Below are positions 1 to 9,410 of a stretch of DNA of 64,000 nt, in pieces. The DNA lies in the NCBI RefSeq assembly GCF_021278965.1, contig NZ_CP065589.1:1679001-1743000 (forward strand). The letters run 5' to 3'. Position 1 is the first letter of the stretch, and every line of letters begins with the position of its first letter. Below the pieces are notes generated by a model. The model was not told the origin of the DNA, did no database searches, and saw only the letters and a list, made by a program, of their open reading frames with translations. The position numbers were made by a program, and so were the translations under genes. Source of the DNA: Chryseobacterium capnotolerans (lineage in GTDB: Bacteria; Bacteroidota; Bacteroidia; Flavobacteriales; Weeksellaceae).

Positions 1-543
1 CTAGAACAAGAGTGGTTTTCTAAAACACCAATTGGTAAAAAGTGGATTTCGATTAAAGACATAGGGAATTCAGGGACATTTATTTTTAATACTTCAGAAT
101 TTTTGACTGATGAAGCTATTAAAAAGTTTAATATTCCTATTATTCCCAAAAATACAACTATTTTAAGCTTTAAAATGACTGTTGGTAAGCTCGTTATAAC
201 AACAGAAGAAATGTTATCTAATGAAGCAATTGCCCATTTGAAGGTTAAATCGGATTCATCATTAAGCTCAGAATATATTTATTTATATTTACAAAATTTG
301 GATTTTAATTCTCTTGGAAGTACTTCATCAATTGTAACTGCTATTAATTCTACAATGATTAAAGCTATAGGTTTTGTAATACCTAACAAAGAATTTTTAA
401 TGAATTTTGATATTATGATAAAGCCCTTATTTAATAAGATAAAATTTAATATTGAACAAGTTCAGACTCTTATTCAGACTCGCGATGAATTATTACCAAA
501 ATTAATGAGTGGTGAGATAAGAGTGAAAAAAACTAATGACTAA
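1..543 (+). CDS. hsdS: Type I restriction-modification specificity subunit HsdS, C-terminal part
   Basis: The frame is open from the first base of the window, so only the last 180 residues are visible; the start lies outside. HsdS recognises the DNA target through two target-recognition domains and holds the methylase and endonuclease subunits together. What is visible is the second half of a target-recognition domain followed by the conserved helix ending in RDELLPKLMSGEIRVKK, which is typical of HsdS C-termini. The stop overlaps the start of the PIN gene by 8 bp and hsdR follows, which supports the assignment. The methylase gene hsdM is expected to the left of the window. Base composition is very AT-rich compared with typA or ychF further right. 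Confidence 0.9.
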   Translation, partial: LEQEWFSKTPIGKKWISIKDIGNSGTFIFNTSEFLTDEAIKKFNIPIIPKNTTILSFKMTVGKLVITTEEMLSNEAIAHLKVKSDSSLSSEYIYLYLQNLDFNSLGSTSSIVTAINSTMIKAIGFVIPNKEFLMNFDIMIKPLFNKIKFNIEQVQTLIQTRDELLPKLMSGEIRVKKTND

Positions 544-1444
544 AATCATCATGAAAGAGAAAGTGATTTTTGATACAAATACGGTTAGAAATACAGAAGT
601 AAATTCTTTTTTGGGAGGTAGAAAAGAGTTGGAGCGATTTGCTGTAGATGCTGAGATTGTAATTCCTTTTACTGTTATCGAAGAAATAAAAAGACAAAAA
701 AAAGTTATTTTAAAAAGCAAAAAAGATAATTTCTTATCTAATCCACTTCATAGAATTATTGGTATAGATGAAAATATAACAAAAGCATTTGATGTTGACT
801 TATTTATACAAAAATTAATAGATGAAGAAACCATAAAATTTGAAACTATTGATTTAAAAAGCAATGATGTTTTACCTCAAATAAAAGAATTAGCATTATT
901 GAAAAAGCCTCCTTTTGTTGAAAATGATGACAGTGATAAAGGATTTAAAGATGCGATAATATATTTTTCGGTATTAGAATATTTACAAGAGATACCAAAT
1001 AAATATATTTTTGTTTGTTCTAAAGATATTCTATTAAAAAGAGCTTTTCAAGCGCATTCAAATGTTATTGTTATTGAATCTTATGAAGATTTTAAAACGT
1101 ATAGTATAACACAGTTTTTTGATGAGTATTTCTTACAAAAGTTAAAAGAAGAATTAGAACTTGAAATTACGAATAAACATATTAAAGAATACTGGAATAA
1201 TATTAATGATAATAAGGTTTTATTAATTGAATATAATGGAAATAATATTGCTGTAGAAACAGATTCAGGCGAAATTGTGAATACTTGCAATAGGAGTGAA
1301 TATATTGCTAATATTGCAACATTAGTAAATTCATCTAGCTTTAGTCAAACAGATGATATGATCGAAAAATTGACGGGGTATACGAACTACTTTAATAATG
1401 ATGACATATTAAAAATTTTAAATGCGGCTTATGAAAACAATTAA
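536..1444 (+). CDS. PIN-domain protein inside the type I RM operon, probably truncated by a nonsense codon
   Basis: A 302-residue protein opening with VIFDTN, the first acidic motif of PIN-fold ribonucleases, followed by a conserved E/K-rich helix (VIEEIKRQKK) and a second acidic cluster (DDSDKGFKDAIIYFSVLEY) and CSKD, as in DUF4935-type PIN proteins. PIN domains are metal-dependent RNases often used as toxins. The start at 536 overlaps hsdS; ATG 551 is an alternative. The stop TAA at 1442-1444 is followed in the same frame by 39 further sense codons ending at 1562-1564, only 6 nt before hsdR, so the natural gene probably ran to 1564 and a glutamine codon CAA may have become TAA. Its position between hsdS and hsdR suggests a role linked to restriction, which is inference. 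Confidence 0.75.
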   Translation: MTKIIMKEKVIFDTNTVRNTEVNSFLGGRKELERFAVDAEIVIPFTVIEEIKRQKKVILKSKKDNFLSNPLHRIIGIDENITKAFDVDLFIQKLIDEETIKFETIDLKSNDVLPQIKELALLKKPPFVENDDSDKGFKDAIIYFSVLEYLQEIPNKYIFVCSKDILLKRAFQAHSNVIVIESYEDFKTYSITQFFDEYFLQKLKEELELEITNKHIKEYWNNINDNKVLLIEYNGNNIAVETDSGEIVNTCNRSEYIANIATLVNSSSFSQTDDMIEKLTGYTNYFNNDDILKILNAAYENN

Positions 1445-1570
1445 ATAAGATGGATATTTCATAAACCAGCAATTAAAGAGTTTATAGGTCCATTATATGA
1501 AAAAAAGAGTGATTTGATTAAAGAAAAAAGAATTATAGATTTTTTAAATTCAGAACTCAATTAATAAACC

Positions 1571-4500
1571 ATGCTCAACGAAAACACCATAGAAAACTCA
1601 TTAATAGAACAGTTAGTCTCACAAGGATATACTTATTTTTACGGTCCCGATATTGCACCTAATAGTAATAATCCACAACGTGAAAATTTTAACTCTATTA
1701 TATTAGAGAATCACTTTAAAGAATCATTAAAAAAACTCAATCCTCGTGTTCCAGAATCTGCGAGAGTGGAATCTTTTCAGAAATTAATTAATCTGGGAAC
1801 CGAAGATATTATGGAAAACAATGAGCGTTTTCATAATTATCTGACCAATGGGATCGAGGTAGAATATAACAAAGACGGAAATATTATAGGGATTCCGGTT
1901 ACTTTATTAGATGCTATTCATCCTGAAAATAACAGTTTTTGGGTCGTTAATCAGTTTGTGGTTAAAGAAAATAATAATGAAAAACGTTTCGATGTTGTTA
2001 TATTTATCAATGGATTACCTTTAGTCTTTATTGAACTGAAAAATGCAGCTAATGAAAAGGCGACTCTTGAGAAGGCTTTTAAACAGATACAAAATTACAA
2101 AACAGCTGTTCCAAGTATATTTTATTATAATTCACTATGTGTGATTACTGATGGCATTGATGCAAAGGCTTCCAGTGTGTCAGCTCCTCTCTCAAGATAT
2201 TTATCATGGAGAGCTCCAAAAGAAGATCAGGATAACACTAAACATAAAACAGAGCTGCAGATTTTAGTAGAGTATATGCTGAACAAAGAAACATTGGTAA
2301 AGCTGATACGCTACTGTACCGTTTTTGAGAAAGAAGAATCTAAAAACATTGAAACAGGTCTGATATCACAAATCAAAATAAAAAAAGTAGCAGCCTATCA
2401 TCAATATTATGCTGTTCAGAAAGCAGTAGAACAGACACTCAGAGCTACACATTCCAATGATGGTGATCGAAAAATAGGAGTCGTTTGGCATACACAAGGA
2501 AGCGGTAAATCTTTGTCGATGGTTTTTTATAGTGCAGAGATTATTACTCATCCTCAGATGGAAAACCCAACTATTGTTATCTTAACAGATAGAAATGATC
2601 TGGATGACCAGCTATTTGGAACATTCGGAAATTGTGTTGATCTTTTGCGCCAAACTCCTGTACAGGCGGGTAGCAAAGAACATATTAAAGAATTATTAAA
2701 GGTATCAGGAGGAGGCGTTATTTTTACTACCATTCAAAAATTTTCCCCTGAAACAGGTAATGTTTATGATATACTTTCGGAACGTTCGAATATTGTAGTT
2801 GTGGCGGATGAAGCACACCGCAGTCAATACGGCTTTGCCGGAAGAGAATTGGAAACCGAAGGAGGTTCCGAAATACGTTATGGCAATGCAAAATATTTAC
2901 GTGATGCCTTACCAAATGCTTCCTATATCGGATTTACAGGAACCCCTATTGAAAAGGAAGATAAATCTACTCCTGCCGTTTTTGGAAAGTATATCGATGT
3001 ATATGATATTAAGCAGGCAGTAGATGATAAGGCTACTGTTCCCATCAGTTATGAATCCAGATTGATTAAAATAAAGTTGGATGCAAATACTGCAGCTACA
3101 ATTGATGAGGAAATCAATGCTATTTCTGATGCAACAGAAGAACAGTTGGAAAAAGCAAAGAAAAAATTGGCAACGATTAATGCGGTAGTTGGACATCCTG
3201 AAAGATTGAAAGATGTAGCGAAAGATATAGTTTCACATTTTGAAGCAAGACAGCACGTTTTTGAAGGAAAGGCAATGGTTGTTTGTATGACCCGTGCGAT
3301 ATGTGCTATGCTTTACAATGAAATTATAGCCTTAAAACCAGAATGGCATCATAAAGATCTAGATAAAGGTGCTCTAAAAGTCATTATGACAAGCTCTTCT
3401 GATGATGATGCGATATTGCAGCCTCATCATACAACAAAGAACCAGAGAAAAGCATTAGCAAACAGGATGAAAGATCCTAATGATGAATTGAAATTGGTTA
3501 TTGTCAGAGATATGTGGCTAACGGGTTTTGATGCTCCAAGTATGCATACAATGTATATTGATAAGAAGATGCAGGGCGCTAATCTAATGCAGGCTATTGC
3601 CAGAGTAAACCGTGTGTATAAAGATAAACCTGGAGGTTTGATTGTAGATTATATTGGTATAGGGCAAGACTTACGAAATGCAATGGCTATTTATTTGGAA
3701 AGTGGTGGAGAAGGAAGCCCAATTGTTGATATTGGAGAAGCTATTGCAGGCATGGAAGAGAAGTTTGAGATTATAGATCAGATGTTCAATGGTTACGATT
3801 ATAAAGCTTATTTTTCTAGTGATACTTCTGAAAAACTTCAAATTCTTTTAGGGGCACAAAATTTTATACTATCTGCTGAAACTTTAAAAAATAGATTTCT
3901 CAATGAAGTCAATGTACTTTCTAAGTTATTTGTGATGTCGATACCAAGCCAAGAAGCAGATCAAATTAAAGATTATGTTGCTTTTTTCCAAGCAATAAAA
4001 GCGAGAATTAATAAATTTTCTGGGAATAGTATAAAATCTGATTTTGAAATAGAAACGGCAATCAAGCAAATTATTGATGAAACATTATCTAGTGATGGAG
4101 TTATAGATATTTTCGAAGCTGCCGGAATAAGTGCTCCTTCTGTAAGTATTTTATCTGATGATTTTTTGTTGGAAGTAAAAAATATGCAACAGAAAAATGT
4201 GGCATTCGAACTTCTTAAAAAGCTTCTGAGCGATGAGGTGCGTGTTAGAAAAACAAAAAACATAGCTCAGGGTAAAAGATTCTCGGAAATGCTGGAATCT
4301 GTTGTAAAGCGTTATCATAACAATCAAATTGATTCAGCGCAGGTAATAAAAGAGTTATCGGATATTGCCAAAGAAATGAGATTAGATGACTTAAAATCAG
4401 ATGAGTTAGGTTTAACTCCAGAAGAGTATGCTTTTTATAGTATTTTAAAAGAAAATGATTCTACCTCTTTCTTACAAGATGATAAAATGAAAGAAGTGAT

Positions 4501-4696
4501 TCATTTGATCGTTGATGTTATTAGAAAAAATGCTACCGTAGATTGGAGCAGAAGAGACGATGTCAGAGCACAGCTGAGGCTTACAGTAAAGAAAATATTG
4601 ATGCGATATGGCTATCCTCCTGATTTAGCAAAAATGGAAGCTGACCGGGTAATTGCACAAAGTGAGAGTCTTGCGGATATTTTTTCGAAGGAATAA
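1571..4696 (+). CDS. hsdR: Type I restriction endonuclease subunit R
   Basis: The 1041-residue motor and nuclease subunit of a type I restriction enzyme. It translocates DNA using ATP and cuts away from the recognition site when the target is unmethylated. The N-terminal PD-(D/E)xK nuclease is visible as D141, E155 and K157 (FDVVIF...FIELK). Superfamily 2 helicase motifs follow: Walker A TQGSGKS near residue 310, DEAH near 414, the GFTGTP motif III region, and QAIARVNR motif VI near 680. A helical C-terminal part completes the usual length. It starts 6 nt after the end of the extended PIN frame, and mcrB follows after 21 nt, so all five genes of the island may be co-transcribed. Confidence 0.96.
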   Translation: MLNENTIENSLIEQLVSQGYTYFYGPDIAPNSNNPQRENFNSIILENHFKESLKKLNPRVPESARVESFQKLINLGTEDIMENNERFHNYLTNGIEVEYNKDGNIIGIPVTLLDAIHPENNSFWVVNQFVVKENNNEKRFDVVIFINGLPLVFIELKNAANEKATLEKAFKQIQNYKTAVPSIFYYNSLCVITDGIDAKASSVSAPLSRYLSWRAPKEDQDNTKHKTELQILVEYMLNKETLVKLIRYCTVFEKEESKNIETGLISQIKIKKVAAYHQYYAVQKAVEQTLRATHSNDGDRKIGVVWHTQGSGKSLSMVFYSAEIITHPQMENPTIVILTDRNDLDDQLFGTFGNCVDLLRQTPVQAGSKEHIKELLKVSGGGVIFTTIQKFSPETGNVYDILSERSNIVVVADEAHRSQYGFAGRELETEGGSEIRYGNAKYLRDALPNASYIGFTGTPIEKEDKSTPAVFGKYIDVYDIKQAVDDKATVPISYESRLIKIKLDANTAATIDEEINAISDATEEQLEKAKKKLATINAVVGHPERLKDVAKDIVSHFEARQHVFEGKAMVVCMTRAICAMLYNEIIALKPEWHHKDLDKGALKVIMTSSSDDDAILQPHHTTKNQRKALANRMKDPNDELKLVIVRDMWLTGFDAPSMHTMYIDKKMQGANLMQAIARVNRVYKDKPGGLIVDYIGIGQDLRNAMAIYLESGGEGSPIVDIGEAIAGMEEKFEIIDQMFNGYDYKAYFSSDTSEKLQILLGAQNFILSAETLKNRFLNEVNVLSKLFVMSIPSQEADQIKDYVAFFQAIKARINKFSGNSIKSDFEIETAIKQIIDETLSSDGVIDIFEAAGISAPSVSILSDDFLLEVKNMQQKNVAFELLKKLLSDEVRVRKTKNIAQGKRFSEMLESVVKRYHNNQIDSAQVIKELSDIAKEMRLDDLKSDELGLTPEEYAFYSILKENDSTSFLQDDKMKEVIHLIVDVIRKNATVDWSRRDDVRAQLRLTVKKILMRYGYPPDLAKMEADRVIAQSESLADIFSKE

Positions 4697-4717
4697 AAAA
4701 AATAAAACTAATAAACT

Positions 4718-6811
4718 ATGAATAATTTAAATGAATTCAAGGAATTCTATTTAAAAGTCGTACTACCTAATACACCCAGTTATAAAGCGTATTTCAATGA
4801 ATATAATATTGATAAAAACTTCAATGAATTAGTTGAAACTTTCAAAGAGAGCTATAATATTACTCCATTTGAAATTAATTCGTCCGAAATTAAAGCTTTA
4901 ATATCTCAAAAAAAAGAACCTTTCTATACTTATTCATTAGAAAAGGGATCTGATGTTCCACAATCTATACTTAATAAGCACTATGCATTATTTTTTGATT
5001 ATAACAAACAGATAGTTTTCAGTAATTTACAGGATCTTATAAACAGATTACACGAGTTATTTGGTAAAAGCTTTATAGGCAATTTTCAAAAACAAAGGAT
5101 AAATCTTAATGGTAACACTAGAATATCTTCTTCTAGTGAAATTTTTGGACCTGTTAGAGACGACTATTGGACAATAAATAAAGGAAGTGAATGTGAACTG
5201 CAATATCATATTTATAAAGATGGTGATGAAATTGGTTATGGCCTAGGATTTAATGCTCAAAAATCAATGAATAATTTGGCACCTATCGAAAATGTTTCGC
5301 CTTTTATAAGTTCATTTTTTGTCAATAAAACTAAAATTGATGATGCCTTAAAAGATTACTCGTTTGGCCATCGCAATATTCAAGATCTTAAAAATATTAA
5401 AGAAGGAGATTTTATTTTTTTTGGGAAAAGGTTTGAAATTAATTTATCAGCTAATTCATTTGAAATTCATGGACTTTGCTTGCTTGAAATGTTTTATGAT
5501 TTAAAAAATAAGCAATTTGATATTTATAAATTAATTTTTGAAAACTCAAAAAATATAACTACTGATACATCACAAATATTTACTATGGTTGAAAAAGAAA
5601 GCCTTTTGAAATATAAAAAACAAATAATTCTACAAGGGCCTCCCGGAACGGGGAAAACTAGGGAAGCTAAAGAAATTGCTAAAAATATTTTGGGTATAGA
5701 AGATTTAAAAAATAGTGAACAATTCAAGCTAATTCAATTTCATCCAAGCTATACATACGAAGATTTTGTAAGAGGAATTGTCGCAGAATCGAAAGGAGAT
5801 AAACTAGAATATAAAAGTGTAAACAAGGTTTTAGGTGCGTTTGCTGAATTAGCTCTCAATAACTATCAGAAATCAAGATGTGTGGATAACCTAATTTCTA
5901 AGAGAGATTGGATAAATGAACAGTTTGATAATTTTGTAGAACTGGTACAAACGTCGATCGATAACTCTGGAGAATATAGATTAACCGATAAAGTGAAAAT
6001 TTTTGACATTGATGAAAATGCTTTTTATTATACGGGTGATTCTTGGCTTGAAAATGCTAAGCATAGGATGAAATTTGTAGATATTAAAGAAGCTTTTCTA
6101 AGTAATCCTAATGATAAAAAGGAATTTAGAGCTTTGTCAAATATTACAGGATCTGCTAAACAGCATTACGGATATTATTACAAAATATTTTCAGACTTTA
6201 AAACTTCAATAACGGAAAATTATGAAGAAGTTTCACCATCAATTATTGAAGCAAAGGATTATGTATTAATAATTGACGAAATTAATAGATCTAACCTATC
6301 CTCTGTTTTAGGGGAGCTTATTTATGCTTTGGAGTATAGAGGTCAGGAGATAGAAAGTATTTATACAGTTGAAGATTCATTGTTAAAAAATAAATTTATT
6401 CTTCCTCCAAACCTTTATATCATCGGAACAATGAACACTGCAGATAGAAGTGTAGGTCATATAGACTATGCGATTAGAAGAAGATTTGCATTTGTAGATG
6501 TTTTACCCCAAGCATTGAAAGAAACAAATGAAATTTATTTTAATACTACTGATTTTGAAAAGGTTGCTAGTATTTTCATTAATGCTAATGTTAATAGTGA
6601 ATTTGAAATAAAAGATGTTCAGATCGGACACAGTTATTTTATTGCAAAGAAAAGGGAAGCTAGGAATGCTGTTGAAGCAAAAGAGATATTTGATATGAAA
6701 ATGAAGTACGAGGTTATTCCTTTGCTTAATGAGTACCTTAAAGACGGTGTACTTAATCAAAGTGCATTATCAAAAATCAATGATTTAAAAGCTACTTATG
6801 CTAGTTCTTAA
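4718..6811 (+). CDS. mcrB: McrB-type AAA+ GTPase of a modification-dependent restriction system
   Basis: The 697-residue protein has a poorly conserved N-terminal half, probably the DNA-recognition part, and a C-terminal AAA+ motor. The motor shows Walker A GPPGTGKT near residues 308-315, Walker B LIIDEINRS near 516, and the McrB signature GTMNTADRSVGHIDYAIRRR near 570, which holds the NTAD sensor and arginine-finger residues. McrB hexamers use GTP and activate the nuclease McrC to cut DNA carrying modified cytosines. The gene overlaps mcrC by 14 bp. The N-terminal region is not recognised, so the specificity cannot be predicted. Confidence 0.93.
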   Translation: MNNLNEFKEFYLKVVLPNTPSYKAYFNEYNIDKNFNELVETFKESYNITPFEINSSEIKALISQKKEPFYTYSLEKGSDVPQSILNKHYALFFDYNKQIVFSNLQDLINRLHELFGKSFIGNFQKQRINLNGNTRISSSSEIFGPVRDDYWTINKGSECELQYHIYKDGDEIGYGLGFNAQKSMNNLAPIENVSPFISSFFVNKTKIDDALKDYSFGHRNIQDLKNIKEGDFIFFGKRFEINLSANSFEIHGLCLLEMFYDLKNKQFDIYKLIFENSKNITTDTSQIFTMVEKESLLKYKKQIILQGPPGTGKTREAKEIAKNILGIEDLKNSEQFKLIQFHPSYTYEDFVRGIVAESKGDKLEYKSVNKVLGAFAELALNNYQKSRCVDNLISKRDWINEQFDNFVELVQTSIDNSGEYRLTDKVKIFDIDENAFYYTGDSWLENAKHRMKFVDIKEAFLSNPNDKKEFRALSNITGSAKQHYGYYYKIFSDFKTSITENYEEVSPSIIEAKDYVLIIDEINRSNLSSVLGELIYALEYRGQEIESIYTVEDSLLKNKFILPPNLYIIGTMNTADRSVGHIDYAIRRRFAFVDVLPQALKETNEIYFNTTDFEKVASIFINANVNSEFEIKDVQIGHSYFIAKKREARNAVEAKEIFDMKMKYEVIPLLNEYLKDGVLNQSALSKINDLKATYASS

Positions 6812-8144
6812 GGAGCATAATCATTTTTATTACAGTGGATGTCATTTGGATTATCTCCGGAAGAGTTATGCCTGGGAAGATGATTTAATAATTCCTAAGC
6901 CGCTTTATTTTAAACAGAATCAAGCTGTTTGTTTAAAGATTGATTCAAAGGCTGATTCAGAGAAGATTAGAACTTTAAAGTTAGAAACATCTTATTATAT
7001 AGGTTTACAATATATTAATGAGTGGAAACTTCCTGTATTGATAGAACCAAAGTTGAATAATAAGCTCAAAAGACTTGATTTTCTAGGTATGTTAATAGAG
7101 GCACTACATGATTCAGAAAACTTTAATCATTTAGGTGGGTTGATGGAGGTTGATTATGACGCAGAATGGATTGAGGTTCCAGCAGAGTATGAAGTTGAAT
7201 TAACTCCTTTTTTAATTGTACAGTTCTTAATGATTGTAAAGCAAATTGTTAAAAAAGGACTGAAAAAATCTTATTATCCAAAGACAGAAAATTTAAGAAG
7301 TAGAATTAAAGGTAAGATATTAGTTAATCAGCAGCTAAAGCAAAATGTTTTTAAACAGAGATTAACTAATACCGTATGCACCTATCAGGAGTTTGGTTTT
7401 GATACTTTTGAAAATCAGTTTCTAAAATATGTATCACAAATTATCTACTCATTTATAGGAAATTTTGATCCGATATTTAAAAGCCAGCTTTTAGAATTAT
7501 TAAATTATAATAATGCTGCGTTTCAACATGTATCTGATAACAAATTCAAATCATTTGAAGGCAAAGAAAGAAATTCTTTTTATAAGGCTTATAATATAGC
7601 ATTTAATTTGGGAAATCAGATTTTGAAGATGATGGACCTGAACTATGACACAAGGATTTCTAATATTAAAAAATATCCACCCCATTGGCTTGATATGAGT
7701 AAGCTATTTGAACTATATACTTTCAAAAAGCTGAGAGAAAAATTTTGTGGTGAAGGAGAAGTAAAGTATCATGAAAAAATACACTACCAGGAGTTAGATT
7801 TTATCATAAATACTAAGGATTTCAAAGCAGTAGTAGATGCAAAATATAAACCACGTTACAAAAATGGCAACCCTACTAAGGAAGATGCAAGACAATTGGC
7901 AGGATATTCAAGATTAAATAAGGTTTATGAAGAGTTAGGTATTAATGAAGACCAGATTATTCCTGTTTATTTTGTTTATCCCAAAGAATTGGATGAAGCG
8001 CAAACTTTTGAAGAGCTAATTCAAACAGAAGATTCAGTCGAGAATAATAATTTAATTAGCATTCTAAAATCTGAAACATCAGTTAGAGAAGTAAAAGCTT
8101 ATAAAAAAATGTTTATGCAGGAAGTATCAATGAAAACTTTTTGA
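6798..8144 (+). CDS. mcrC: McrC-type nuclease subunit
   Basis: The 448-residue partner of McrB. An N-terminal beta-rich region is followed by a helical middle and a PD-(D/E)xK nuclease near residues 330-350, seen as ELDFIIN then VVDAKYK, the usual spacing of McrC catalytic residues. The protein ends shortly after the nuclease fold. The start ATG at 6798 lies inside mcrB and gives a 14-bp overlap, typical of translational coupling. A hairpin terminator follows at 8159. With hsdR and mcrB this completes a two-layer island: one enzyme cuts unmodified DNA, the other cuts modified DNA. Confidence 0.92.
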   Translation: MLVLKEHNHFYYSGCHLDYLRKSYAWEDDLIIPKPLYFKQNQAVCLKIDSKADSEKIRTLKLETSYYIGLQYINEWKLPVLIEPKLNNKLKRLDFLGMLIEALHDSENFNHLGGLMEVDYDAEWIEVPAEYEVELTPFLIVQFLMIVKQIVKKGLKKSYYPKTENLRSRIKGKILVNQQLKQNVFKQRLTNTVCTYQEFGFDTFENQFLKYVSQIIYSFIGNFDPIFKSQLLELLNYNNAAFQHVSDNKFKSFEGKERNSFYKAYNIAFNLGNQILKMMDLNYDTRISNIKKYPPHWLDMSKLFELYTFKKLREKFCGEGEVKYHEKIHYQELDFIINTKDFKAVVDAKYKPRYKNGNPTKEDARQLAGYSRLNKVYEELGINEDQIIPVYFVYPKELDEAQTFEELIQTEDSVENNNLISILKSETSVREVKAYKKMFMQEVSMKTF

Positions 8145-8158
8145 GAATTTTTACAACC

Positions 8159-8189
8159 AAACTCCTGAGAACCATTCTCAGAAGTTTTT
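8159..8189 (+). terminator. Rho-independent terminator after mcrC
   Basis: CTGAGAA and TTCTCAG form a perfect stem around the loop CCA, extended by AAACT/AGTTT, and are followed by a T run. It lies 15 nt after the mcrC stop and separates it from the convergent gene at 8246. Confidence 0.75.
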
Positions 8190-8245
8190 GTTATATAGAT
8201 TAATCCATTACGATTCTAATAACCATAAAACCTTCAACCATCAAT

Positions 8246-8647
<402 letters not shown>

Positions 8648-8705
8648 TTACATATAAATAGGTATAGATTTCTTGCTAAATTTTTTTCATCTATAAATTA
8701 AATTT

Positions 8706-8713
8706 TACTTTTG
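8706..8713 (+). promoter_or_regulatory. -7 box TACTTTTG of the DUF1294 gene
   Basis: Matches the Bacteroidota -7 consensus TAnnTTTG. It lies 18 nt before the ATG at 8732 and rules out a TTG start at 8711, which falls inside the promoter. Confidence 0.6.
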
Positions 8714-8731
8714 CGACAAATTAATTGTAGA

Positions 8732-8983
8732 ATGATTCCTTTTCTGTTGATCGTTAACCTTATTACCTTTGGAGTTTTTGGATTTGATAAACTGCAGGCC
8801 AAAAGACATCAATGGCGGATTTCCGAGAATACTCTTTTAGTTCTTTCATTGATTGGAATTATTGGTGCAGCTTCAGGAATGGTTATCTTTCATCATAAAG
8901 TTTCCAAAAAATCTTTTCTGGTGAAATTTTTCATCGTAGTTTTAATTGATGTTGTCTTGTTGTACAGGTTGATAAGGCATTGA
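8732..8983 (+). CDS. DUF1294 family small membrane protein
   Basis: An 83-residue protein with three hydrophobic segments (about residues 2-17, 35-55 and 62-78). The DUF1294 hallmarks are the segment GVFGFDKLQAKRHQWRISE after the first helix and the HHKVSKKSF sequence before the last helix. Function is unknown in the family. The ATG at 8732 is preferred because the -7 box at 8706-8713 covers the upstream TTG. A weak hairpin (TTCAAAAAA/TTTTTTGAA) follows near 8998-9020. It stands alone in its own transcription unit. Confidence 0.85.
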   Translation: MIPFLLIVNLITFGVFGFDKLQAKRHQWRISENTLLVLSLIGIIGAASGMVIFHHKVSKKSFLVKFFIVVLIDVVLLYRLIRH

Positions 8984-9069
8984 TTGATAATGCTTAGTTT
9001 CAAAAAAAATATTTTTTGAATCCGGTTTTTTCTTACATTTATCATTCAACAATCAAAAACTTTATAACT

Positions 9070-9276
9070 ATGAAAAATGTAAGAAAAATGACAAGAAGTG
9101 AAATGAAAACACTCACAGGAGGAATTGCAAAAGGAATGGTAAGATGTAAGGATCCCGATACTTGTGCACTAAGATGGGGATGGCCTACAGGAGATTCCAG
9201 TAATTGTGGTGATTTTGCTATTATATGTGGCGATGCACCGGCAGTTGATCCATGTGATTCGTCTTTATGTCCATAA
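9070..9276 (+). CDS. Solitary double-glycine leader peptide, cysteine-rich
   Basis: A 68-residue peptide. The leader MKNVRKMTRSEMKTLTGG ends in the Gly-Gly site cut by C39-peptidase transporters; the core has six cysteines (RCKDPDTC, NC, IC, PCDSSLC) and a Trp-rich patch ALRWGWPTG. It differs from the eight minus-strand peptides in core spacing and lacks their C-x6-C-x4-C ending, so it is a separate member of the leader family. The start at 9070 is chosen because the leader begins there; the frame reaches further upstream but without leader-like sequence. A perfect hairpin terminator follows 6 nt after the stop. Bacteriocin-like by leader only; activity is unknown. Confidence 0.75.
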   Translation: MKNVRKMTRSEMKTLTGGIAKGMVRCKDPDTCALRWGWPTGDSSNCGDFAIICGDAPAVDPCDSSLCP

Positions 9277-9282
9277 CCGTTT

Positions 9283-9310
9283 AAGAGTGTTTTTTCAACA
9301 CTCTTTTTTA
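9283..9310 (+). terminator. Terminator of the 9070 peptide gene
   Basis: A perfect 9-bp stem AAGAGTGTT/AACACTCTT with a 5-nt loop, followed by a T run. Confidence 0.85.
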
Positions 9311-9363
9311 TACCCCTGTAAACGTGTATTTTAAACAGAATGTTAATTATTTATCCAATAAAA

Positions 9364-9392
9364 TTGTTTTTCATTAAAAATCACTATTTTTG
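9364..9392 (+). promoter_or_regulatory. Promoter of typA
   Basis: TTG at 9364-9366 and -7 box TATTTTTG at 9385-9392, separated by 18 nt, match the Bacteroidota pattern. The start codon of typA is 18 nt downstream. Confidence 0.7.
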
Positions 9393-9410
9393 CACTCGTA
9401 AAAATCCTAT

